The position numbers were made by a program, and so were the translations under genes. This document shows, piece after piece, positions 6,587-12,227 of a stretch of DNA of 12,227 nucleotides. This DNA is from Imperialibacter sp965651695 (GTDB lineage Bacteria > Bacteroidota > Bacteroidia > Cytophagales > Cyclobacteriaceae): contig CBFGTI010000164.1 in NCBI GenBank assembly GCA_965651695.1, positions 1-12,227 on the forward strand, written 5' to 3'. Within the stretch, counting starts at the first letter, position 1; every line of letters begins with the position of its first letter. The notes beneath the pieces are model-generated. The model did no database searches and had not been told where the DNA came from. It saw nothing but the letters and a program-made list of their open reading frames with translations.

Positions 6587-9118
6587 TCACCACTCCACCA
6601 TTATCATCAGGTTGGGGGCAAACTGCATCGCATGGCGATCTTCAATAAACGGTGCCGGAAAGCCCGCCCTTGTCACTTTATCGGTTAGGTTAACCTGGTT
6701 GTAAAGGTTGATTAGCGATAGCCCGATGGTGGACGACCATTTGCGAGCCTCGGTGCGCGGAATAGCGTAAGAAGCCGACAGGTCCAGCATGTGAACGGCA
6801 GCGTACCGCGCGGGTAAGCTGGCAAAGGGGTTTGCCGGGCGGGGCGCACCAGGAGGAGCCGACGCCCTGCCATTCAAAAACATATTTTCCTGTTGAATCA
6901 TATCAAGCGACCGGGCGTTCAGGCCGGAGCCGTACTTCCACCCTGCCGATAATTTGAAATGATTTTTATGAATAACCCCGCCCAGGTAATACACGTGGGG
7001 CTGGCTGTATTTGGAGTCGTAAGTGGCTGAATCCAGCACAACCAGCGACTGACTCCACGAATACCCCGCCCAAAGCGATACTCGCTCACTCACTCTCTTT
7101 TTAGCAAAAAAGTCGGCTCCATACATTTGGTGATCGGCCGTGAAATAAGCGCCCCTGGTATTAGAGAACTTTTTGTTGTTGTAGTAGGTCACGTTTGCGG
7201 CAGTTTTGTGGTACGTCTCCAGGTCAAAAATCCACGACTTAGCACTCACTATTCCGCCGACCATCGCCTGCGCACCCGAAATAATGCCGTCGCCCGATTC
7301 GGTCAGGAGCCACAGTTCGTTGTCGAACCCCCCGCTGCTAAACTCAAGCGTTTTCACCTGGCTCAGGTACTGCCGGTACCACCCAAGCGACGTTTTCAGT
7401 GTAAGCGCTCTGTTGGGGTAGTAGTTGGCAAATATGCGGGGAGTAACGTTAAATTCTTTGGCCAGACTATAGGCGGTCGCCCTAATACCCAGTTGCAAAT
7501 AAAATTTTTCGAGCGAATTCAATTCGAAATTGGCGAATGGAGAAAACGTATGAGCCTCGGCCTGCCGGGCTAGCAGCACAGGCAAGGAATCTCGCGGACT
7601 GCCGGCATTGTAGTCGAAGCCCGTTTGCTGAAAATGATAATCGACCCCCAGCTGCATTTCGTTGGTGCTGTTAAAATTTACGTTTAACTCCTCGCGAATA
7701 TTAAAATCCTGAATATCGTTAATGGCGTGCCCGGGTGGCGGGTTTGATTGGGCGGACCCGATCCTGTACGAATATGCGTAGTCGGACCACGTTACCGACA
7801 GCTGAGAGTGCATCCTCTCCCCAATATGCCGGTCCCATCCGAGGTTGAACCCCGCGTTTTTTACATTATTCTCCTCGGGCAGATTAACGCTGAAAGCGGT
7901 TTTGGACCGGGTAAAGATGGAGGTAAAGTAGAAGGCGTTTTTGCGGTTGGCTTCCAGGGTAATGCGGCCGTGGTAGTCTTCAAACACTACATCAATATCC
8001 TCCCGCAGCCTGCCAGAGGAATCTACCAGGGCGGAGGCGGCAAAAACCATTTCGGAAATAGACCGGAGCTTCGGCGATGAGAACGAATAGGGGTACGACC
8101 GCCGGGCACCTATGGAGACTCCCATTTTTTTACCTGCCAGGGGCAGTTTTGTGAAGCCCATTGCGTACAGCGAATTGGTACCGACACCCGTGGTTGGGTT
8201 TTGTGCGGGTTGCCGGGCCGAGGAAATTTCAACAGCGCCACCCGCCCGCCCGCCAAACCGGGGGTGATAGCCATTGCGATATACCTTCACCTCTTCTACC
8301 ACTTTGGGGTTGTAAGGCGAAATGGTACCGAAGTAGTGCCCGCGGTGGTAAATCGGGATGTTATCGAACAGCACCAGCGACTGATCGGTGGAGCTGCCTC
8401 TGATGAAAAGGTTGCCTGCCCGGTTGTCGGGGGTAGTAACCCCGGGCAATGCGGCAAGCGATGCGAAAAGGTCGCCATCTGTTTCGCCGGGAAGCAACGG
8501 AAGGTCTGCCAATTTTATGGAAATGTGCTGGCTTGCGGGATTGAGGTCGATGCCGGCGGTGAGGTAATCTTCGATAAGAATTTTTGCTAAATGCACCGTG
8601 GGCACATTCAATTGCACTGTAAACTGCTGCTCGTTTAGCAATTTGTGAATACTGATTTGAACCGGTGAATAACCCGGTACATATACTTCGAGGGTATCGG
8701 CCAGCTCAGGCTGGTAGGAAAACACGAGCTCATGCTGGCCTATGGTTCCCGGCAGCGGTTGCCCGTTGAGAAGCACGGCCGTTCCGGGTGTATCGGAAAT
8801 GTAAGTACCAGTTACCGAGTCCGCCAGCGTCAACCGGTAGTTGGCGGAAGTAGTGCTAACTATATAGTATCTGTTGTCAACAGCTCTAATAGTAAGAGGT
8901 AGTGAACTTTCAACCTGGGCCACAAAGGACTGCAATGTAACATTGGCGGTATCAAATTGATGATTGATGTGCGCAAGGAGGTCGGGGTCGTAGGCAAATG
9001 TGACTCCTTCCTTTCTTTCAAAAAAGGTGATAGTCTCCGGTAAATTGCCATGGCCGGCATGTTGGGAAATGCCTGAAACGGCCCTCAGGCAGAGCATAGC
9101 CAAAAAAATCACTCTCAT
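6587..9118 (-). CDS. TonB-dependent outer-membrane receptor with N-terminal STN signalling domain
   Basis: This 843-residue outer-membrane transporter probably both imports a ligand and signals its presence. Domains in order are a signal peptide (1-18), an STN secretin/TonB short N-terminal domain (about 24-88), and a degenerate carboxypeptidase-regulatory-like beta domain (about 93-172, with DTLEVYVPGY). Then follow a plug domain (about 195-300, with GNLFIRGSSTDQSLVLFDNIPIY and EEVKVYRNGYHPRFGGRAGGAVEIS) and a 22-strand-type barrel that ends in the aromatic W typical of outer-membrane proteins. It lies 10 bases behind fecR in the same operon, so the STN domain is the expected contact for the FecR periplasmic part. 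No SusD-like lipoprotein follows, so it is not a classical SusC pair. The ligand is unknown; ferric siderophores, haem or small glycans are all possible. It ends 34 bases from the convergent dehydrogenase gene with no clear terminator between them. Confidence 0.93.
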   Translation of the reverse strand: MRVIFLAMLCLRAVSGISQHAGHGNLPETITFFERKEGVTFAYDPDLLAHINHQFDTANVTLQSFVAQVESSLPLTIRAVDNRYYIVSTTSANYRLTLADSVTGTYISDTPGTAVLLNGQPLPGTIGQHELVFSYQPELADTLEVYVPGYSPVQISIHKLLNEQQFTVQLNVPTVHLAKILIEDYLTAGIDLNPASQHISIKLADLPLLPGETDGDLFASLAALPGVTTPDNRAGNLFIRGSSTDQSLVLFDNIPIYHRGHYFGTISPYNPKVVEEVKVYRNGYHPRFGGRAGGAVEISSARQPAQNPTTGVGTNSLYAMGFTKLPLAGKKMGVSIGARRSYPYSFSSPKLRSISEMVFAASALVDSSGRLREDIDVVFEDYHGRITLEANRKNAFYFTSIFTRSKTAFSVNLPEENNVKNAGFNLGWDRHIGERMHSQLSVTWSDYAYSYRIGSAQSNPPPGHAINDIQDFNIREELNVNFNSTNEMQLGVDYHFQQTGFDYNAGSPRDSLPVLLARQAEAHTFSPFANFELNSLEKFYLQLGIRATAYSLAKEFNVTPRIFANYYPNRALTLKTSLGWYRQYLSQVKTLEFSSGGFDNELWLLTESGDGIISGAQAMVGGIVSAKSWIFDLETYHKTAANVTYYNNKKFSNTRGAYFTADHQMYGADFFAKKRVSERVSLWAGYSWSQSLVVLDSATYDSKYSQPHVYYLGGVIHKNHFKLSAGWKYGSGLNARSLDMIQQENMFLNGRASAPPGAPRPANPFASLPARYAAVHMLDLSASYAIPRTEARKWSSTIGLSLINLYNQVNLTDKVTRAGFPAPFIEDRHAMQFAPNLMIMVEW

Positions 9119-9128
9119 CCCCCAGCGG

Positions 9129-10043
9129 TTATTCCAACAAATATAACCGGTGGTCTTTTAGTTCATAACTTATCCCGAGAGGATCGAATACAATTTTCAG
9201 CGCTGCCGGCAGGTTGTGGTTAGGAAACGAACCGGTAAAACGCCTGCTGAGATTGACGCTGCCTGTGCTTATTTCGAGGCCGTACTCCGCCGCCAGCGCA
9301 GACACCACTTGCTTGAGAGGCGCATTACTGAATGCCGACTCGCTACCAAACCACGCTGGTTCATTGCTGCTCAGGTTGCCTTTTTCCTCCCATTGCCCGC
9401 CGTAGTGTAAATAGCTCTCTCCTCTGTTAATCTTCACAGTCTGCCCGTTTTGTGCGGTCGCTTGCACTGTTCCTTCATAGCATTGCACTTGCAGCCCCTC
9501 TTCAAAAACCGACACTTCAAATGTAGTACCCAACACCTCCACCGAACCGCTGGCGGTGTTCACCATGAAGGGGCTTCCTCCCTCTACCTGCAGAAATCCC
9601 TTGCCTGTCAGCGTCAGTTGCCTGCGACCGCCTGCCCAGCTTTTTTCAGTCCAGCTTACCGCCGAGCCCGCTGCCAGTGTTACGGTCGACTTGCCATCGG
9701 GCAGCAAAACTTCTTTGATTTCTCCGGCAACGGTAGCATGCGTTGTTTTTTCGCGAACCAACACCAGCCACACAACAGCAGCCATAAGCACTACGACAGA
9801 AGCAGCCACAGAAAAAGGCAACCACATATTCGCCTGCTTTGCTTTTTTCTTTTTTGGCAGGCCTGTAATTTCCTCAACCCCCGGCAACTCTACAGTGTTA
9901 TCGGGCGTCCAGCGGTCGATCTCGCTCAATATCTGCTTGTATTTCAGTACATTTTCAGCACCTATCGCCGCCTTCAACTCCTCTTCCGAAAGTTCTCCGG
10001 CTAGCCATTTGCCTATTTGCTCGTCTGAATTGTCCTCTGTCAT
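9129..10043 (-). CDS. FecR-family anti-sigma regulator
   Basis: This inner-membrane anti-sigma factor and signal relay has 304 residues. The cytoplasmic N-terminal part (1-72) includes an acidic helical segment (SDEQIGKWLAGELSEEEL) of the kind that binds ECF sigma factors, ending in a basic cluster (KKKKAK). A single membrane helix lies at about 74-96. The FecR periplasmic domain covers about 104-200, with LPDGKSTVTLAAGSAV, GFLQVEGG and VEVLGTTFEVSVFEE. The C-terminal DUF4974/STN-like domain covers about 237-303, with APLKQVVSALAAEYGLEI and FTGSFPN. It sits between the sigma factor (52 bases upstream) and the receptor (10 bases downstream), the standard Bacteroidota order. In this family, ligand-bound receptor acts through FecR to release the sigma factor. 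The ATG start is preceded by CCTCCT rather than a Shine-Dalgarno sequence, consistent with a phylum that rarely uses one. Confidence 0.95.
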   Translation of the reverse strand: MTEDNSDEQIGKWLAGELSEEELKAAIGAENVLKYKQILSEIDRWTPDNTVELPGVEEITGLPKKKKAKQANMWLPFSVAASVVVLMAAVVWLVLVREKTTHATVAGEIKEVLLPDGKSTVTLAAGSAVSWTEKSWAGGRRQLTLTGKGFLQVEGGSPFMVNTASGSVEVLGTTFEVSVFEEGLQVQCYEGTVQATAQNGQTVKINRGESYLHYGGQWEEKGNLSSNEPAWFGSESAFSNAPLKQVVSALAAEYGLEISTGSVNLSRRFTGSFPNHNLPAALKIVFDPLGISYELKDHRLYLLE

Positions 10044-10095
10044 AGGAGGTATTGATGCTTTAAGGGTATAACGGGCGGAGGCGCTGCTGCCCCAC

Positions 10096-10620
10096 CTACA
10101 GTTTCAAATGTTTTGCATCATCCAGTTTTTCCTTCAATCGCGTTAGCGAGCTGGTGATGTGTTTTTCAATAGTTTTTACAGAAAGCTGAAGCGTTTCGGC
10201 AATTTCCTTATTGGGCATCTTGTCTATCCTGCTCATCAGAAAAACCGTCCGCTGCATCTCAGGCAGGCCCGAAATTGCCTTCTCAAGCCGTTGCTTAAAC
10301 TCCTCCTGGCGGTAGAGGTACTCGGGGCTGGTTTCGGTGTGCCGCTCGGTTACCCCATGCCGGTACTGAAACTTCAGCGCAACCTTCTGATGATCGGCAT
10401 CGTCAAGAAAAAGCCTGTTTGCTACAGTGAAAAGGTAGCTCCTTGCCTTTTCAAGAGACACCTTGTGGCAGTTGCTCCAAAGCTTTATAAATGTATCCTG
10501 CACCAGGTCACGGGCTTTTTCGAGGCTACCAACCCTGTAAAACAAAAAGTTACGTAAGGCGACGGCATGTGCCCTGTGTACCTCATAAAAAACGTGTTCT
10601 TCGCAAATTGTCTTGTCCAT
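10096..10620 (-). CDS. ECF RNA polymerase sigma factor (FecI-like)
   Basis: This is an extracytoplasmic-function sigma-70 factor of 174 residues, a normal length for the group. Region 2 covers about residues 20-75, with the core-binding and minus-10 recognition part ARDLVQDTFIKLW (36-48) and SYLFTVANRLFLDD (61-74). Region 4 covers about 115-164, with a helix-turn-helix in LPEMQRTVFLM, KMPNKEIAETLQLSVKTIEKHI and SSLTRLK. The gene heads a cassette with fecR and the TonB-dependent receptor, so its main job is probably to transcribe this cassette, and possibly other targets, when FecR relays the signal. Its ATG is 57 bases after the stop of the SCO-family gene. Read-through from the SCO operon is possible, but the gap also holds a candidate minus-7 element. 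Confidence 0.95.
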   Translation of the reverse strand: MDKTICEEHVFYEVHRAHAVALRNFLFYRVGSLEKARDLVQDTFIKLWSNCHKVSLEKARSYLFTVANRLFLDDADHQKVALKFQYRHGVTERHTETSPEYLYRQEEFKQRLEKAISGLPEMQRTVFLMSRIDKMPNKEIAETLQLSVKTIEKHITSSLTRLKEKLDDAKHLKL

Positions 10621-10649
10621 TGGCAGGCTACGGTCGGTAGTAAACCCTG

Positions 10650-10657
10650 CAAATTAA
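10650..10657 (-). promoter_or_regulatory. Candidate minus-7 promoter element before the sigma factor gene
   Basis: On the minus strand these bases read TTAATTTG, one mismatch from the Bacteroidota minus-7 consensus TAnnTTTG, and lie 30 bases before the sigma-factor ATG. The expected minus-33 TTTG about 19 bases upstream is not present (TGAT instead), so only half the signal is convincing. Its place in the only gap between the two minus-strand clusters is what makes it worth noting. Confidence 0.25.
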
Positions 10658-10677
10658 GACAATGCGAGCATTTATAA

Positions 10678-11349
10678 TCAGTTTCCTGGTGCACTTTCAG
10701 CCTTTAGTCTTTTAATATCTTCAATCAGGCGGCTCATTTCCAGCGGCAGTGTGCCGTTGTAAATGCCACGAAGGCGAAGACGGCTGTCTACCAGCACTAC
10801 GTTTTCTGTGTGAAGAAAGTCGGTATCGGCAGTTACGCTTTTGCCAAAACCTTCGTCCGCAAAATAAGACTCTCTGCCCAGTGAGTACAGTTCCTCTTTC
10901 GGGCCTGTTAAGAGATGCCATTTGGCGGCGTTGATGTTGTTTCTGGCTGCAAACTCATGTAGAGTTGCAACGCTATCGATCCACGGCATTACTGTGTGCG
11001 ATACCAGCATCACCGAGTCGTCGTGCGCAAATGTCTGCTGCACCCTGTCGAGGTTGGCAGTCATTTTGGGGCAGATCATCGGGCAGATAGTGAAGAAGAA
11101 ATTGGCCACGTAAATCTTGCCTTGCAGCTCGTTTTCGGTAATGGTATCGCCATTTTGGTTTAGCAGCTTAAATGCTTTCACCGTGTGGATGGCTGTCCCG
11201 TCGATGTCATCTTCAGCTATCCATTCGGGAGTGAAATCGGCTGTTGAATAAAACGGAAGGCTGATATTTTGATGTTCGGTTGGGCCTGGATTGGTGCACC
11301 GGCAAAGGGTGAGCACATATAATAAGCCTGTCAGTAATTTACTTGTCAT
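10678..11349 (-). CDS. SCO1/SenC family copper-binding thioredoxin-fold protein
   Basis: This is a SCO-type periplasmic copper chaperone or thiol-disulfide protein of 223 residues. SCO proteins deliver copper to the CuA centre of cytochrome c oxidase or reduce its cysteines. The metal ligands are visible: C89 and C93 in CPMIC, and a distal histidine H180 in DFLHTENVVLVD. The thioredoxin fold runs from about residue 50 to 215, with LQGKIYVANFFFT before the cysteines and VMLVSHTVMP after them. The N-terminus is hydrophobic with cysteines at 16 and 18, but neither lies in a good lipobox (LTLC has leucine before the cysteine), so it may be a signal anchor or an atypical lipoprotein. Its start overlaps the end of the MORN-lipoprotein gene by 11 bases, indicating translational coupling in the YHYH-MORN-SCO operon. 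Confidence 0.92.
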   Translation of the reverse strand: MTSKLLTGLLYVLTLCRCTNPGPTEHQNISLPFYSTADFTPEWIAEDDIDGTAIHTVKAFKLLNQNGDTITENELQGKIYVANFFFTICPMICPKMTANLDRVQQTFAHDDSVMLVSHTVMPWIDSVATLHEFAARNNINAAKWHLLTGPKEELYSLGRESYFADEGFGKSVTADTDFLHTENVVLVDSRLRLRGIYNGTLPLEMSRLIEDIKRLKAESAPGN

Positions 11350-11932
11350 AAATAGCGGAGGTTAGTTTGGAGATTTGCTCAAGCTCGGTGTCGATATTTT
11401 TGCAGCGCTTTAGACCTACAAGGCCGTATCGCCTTCCATCTTCTCTTATTACATAGTTGGAGCGGATTTTTCCGTCTTCCCGCCACATTTTTTGAGGCCC
11501 GAACGGCTGCCCGTTTACATAGTTGAGCTCTTTGGCGAGCTGCCCGCTGGCGTACCATTCCTTATGGTTTCCTATGCTGTAGCCCCTGGAAAACAGATAG
11601 CTGAATTTCTTCGTCCCGTCGGGATAAAAACCCAGGTGCTCCCCGTGTTTCTCGCCTTCGGCATAGGGGCGGATGTACATTGTTTCTCCCGAAGGATAGT
11701 ACCCATAGCTTGTGGCTTCCAACAGCCCGTTGCGGTAGGCATGGCGGCTTTTTGGTACTCCGTTGGCGTAATAGGCGGTGACGTAGCCGGAAAACAGCGT
11801 GCCGTCGCAATAGAGCCTCCCTTCATCGTCGTGCGACAAAAGCTCGTAGTTTTCAAGCACCTCAACATTTGGTATTAGCGGACCGCAGCCCGCTAATACC
11901 ATAAAGCACAGGAGATATAAAACCGGCTTCAC
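11339..11932 (-). CDS. MORN_2 (YwqK-like) repeat lipoprotein, GTG start
   Basis: This is a predicted lipoprotein of 197 residues with a lipobox LAGC (C16). Its body is made of MORN_2-type repeats, the module seen in proteins annotated YwqK-family antitoxin, a label that says little about function. Five repeat cores follow a strict 24-residue period: YYANG at 54, YYPSG at 78, FYPDG at 102, WYASG at 126 and WREDG at 150, each followed by a strand and an N-G turn. The C-terminal 35 residues (RRYGLVGLKRCKN onward) are not repeated. The start is GTG at 11930-11932, only 4 bases after the TAG of the YHYH gene. No ATG lies before the signal peptide, and the GTG gives the basic N-terminus MKPVLY that a lipoprotein signal needs. 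MORN_2 sheets usually serve as binding scaffolds; with SCO downstream and YHYH upstream, an envelope complex is a reasonable guess but unproven. Confidence 0.85.
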   Translation of the reverse strand: MKPVLYLLCFMVLAGCGPLIPNVEVLENYELLSHDDEGRLYCDGTLFSGYVTAYYANGVPKSRHAYRNGLLEATSYGYYPSGETMYIRPYAEGEKHGEHLGFYPDGTKKFSYLFSRGYSIGNHKEWYASGQLAKELNYVNGQPFGPQKMWREDGKIRSNYVIREDGRRYGLVGLKRCKNIDTELEQISKLTSAIYDK

Positions 11933-11936
11933 GTCG

Positions 11937-12227
11937 CTAAAAAGTTACAGTTCCCGGAGTGCCATAGTACCCATCGCCATTAATCCACGGCAGTTCGTCG
12001 GTAGCGTGGTAGTGGTAAATCCCATCAGGAAAATCGGCAGTGGCCGATGTATGCCCGTGGTAATCATCGAGGTCGGCGTTGGTAAGTCGCACACCGTTTT
12101 CCACTGGGCCATACACCGGAAATCCGTCGAGCAAAAAGCCCAGAAAGGCGTCATCTCCTTCAGTTTCTGTTATGTACACAGGCTCGGTATGATAGTGGTA
12201 CATGCCCTGCTGCTGCGGGTGGCCTTC
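11937..12227 (-). CDS. YHYH-domain protein (C-terminal part; 5' end beyond window)
   Basis: The frame is open to the right edge, so the gene starts outside the window; 96 residues plus the TAG are visible. An internal ATG at 12201-12203 is not the start, because in-frame residues before it (GHPQQQGM) belong to the domain. The domain motifs are clear: GHPQQQGMYHYH, then FLLDGFPVYGPVENG, LDDYHGH and a second DGIYHYH followed by LPWINGDGYYG. YHYH proteins are secreted or membrane-linked and of unknown function; the many histidines suggest metal binding, which is inference. The stop codon lies 4 bases before the GTG of the MORN lipoprotein gene, and SCO follows, so this looks like the first visible gene of a three-gene operon. 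Signal peptide and promoter are out of view. Confidence 0.9.
   Translation of the reverse strand, partial: EGHPQQQGMYHYHTEPVYITETEGDDAFLGFLLDGFPVYGPVENGVRLTNADLDDYHGHTSATADFPDGIYHYHATDELPWINGDGYYGTPGTVTF

Noticed and set aside
7127..7573. 148-codon plus-strand frame inside the receptor gene, and similar frames opposite the other minus-strand genes
   Set aside because: Its product has no domain or signal pattern, whereas the minus-strand frame encodes a complete TonB-dependent receptor; it is an antisense shadow.
10044..10063. Perfect AGGAGG on the plus strand followed by ATG
   Set aside because: The ATG at 10055 is followed by one codon and then TAA, and Bacteroidota seldom use Shine-Dalgarno sequences; it is a chance match lying just upstream of fecR on the other strand.
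11339..11932. Reading the MORN_2 (YwqK-like) protein as an antitoxin of a toxin-antitoxin pair
   Set aside because: The antitoxin name is an inherited database label; this protein is an exported lipoprotein with no toxin-like neighbour, so an envelope role fits better.

Overview
The window looks like a chromosomal segment from a member of the Bacteroidota, most likely a Cytophagales-type environmental or marine bacterium. This rests on three things. There is an ECF sigma factor / FecR / TonB-dependent receptor cassette whose FecR carries the C-terminal STN-like domain typical of this phylum. There is a SCO / MORN_2-lipoprotein / YHYH cluster. Shine-Dalgarno sequences are generally absent before the starts. 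G+C is close to half by eye. I see no tRNA, rRNA, CRISPR array, insertion sequence or prophage gene, and no gene-free stretch longer than 300 bases.

Left part, plus strand: an uncharacterised six-helix membrane protein (172-861) is followed after 12 bases by a complete GH1 beta-glycosidase (874-2322). Next comes a small secreted beta-barrel-like protein with a very lysine-rich tail (2428-3063). It converges on a minus-strand STAS/SpoIIAA-like protein that starts with TTG (3072-3452), and a small hairpin spans both stop codons. Divergent from that gene is an AlkC-type DNA alkylation-repair glycosylase (3597-4700). It is followed by a lipoprotein that fuses a c-type cytochrome to a PQQ-dependent sugar-dehydrogenase-like propeller (4831-6552).

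Right part, minus strand, read from the right edge: a YHYH-family protein (partial, running off the edge), a MORN_2-repeat lipoprotein with a GTG start, and a SCO1/SenC copper-chaperone-like protein. These are packed with a 4-base gap and an 11-base overlap, so they are very probably one operon. After 57 bases come an ECF sigma factor, a FecR-type anti-sigma regulator and an 843-residue TonB-dependent receptor. This is a Fec-type cell-surface signalling unit that ends convergently against the cytochrome/dehydrogenase gene.

How the genes may work together: sigma, FecR and receptor form a self-contained regulatory circuit with no adjacent SusD-like or enzyme partner, so the substrate is unknown. 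The SCO cluster points to copper handling or cytochrome oxidase assembly in the envelope. The cytochrome-dehydrogenase could feed electrons from sugar oxidation into the respiratory chain. The GH1 enzyme has no export signal and probably cleaves imported oligosaccharides in the cytoplasm. The least explained parts are the YHYH-MORN-SCO operon and the barrel protein with the basic tail.
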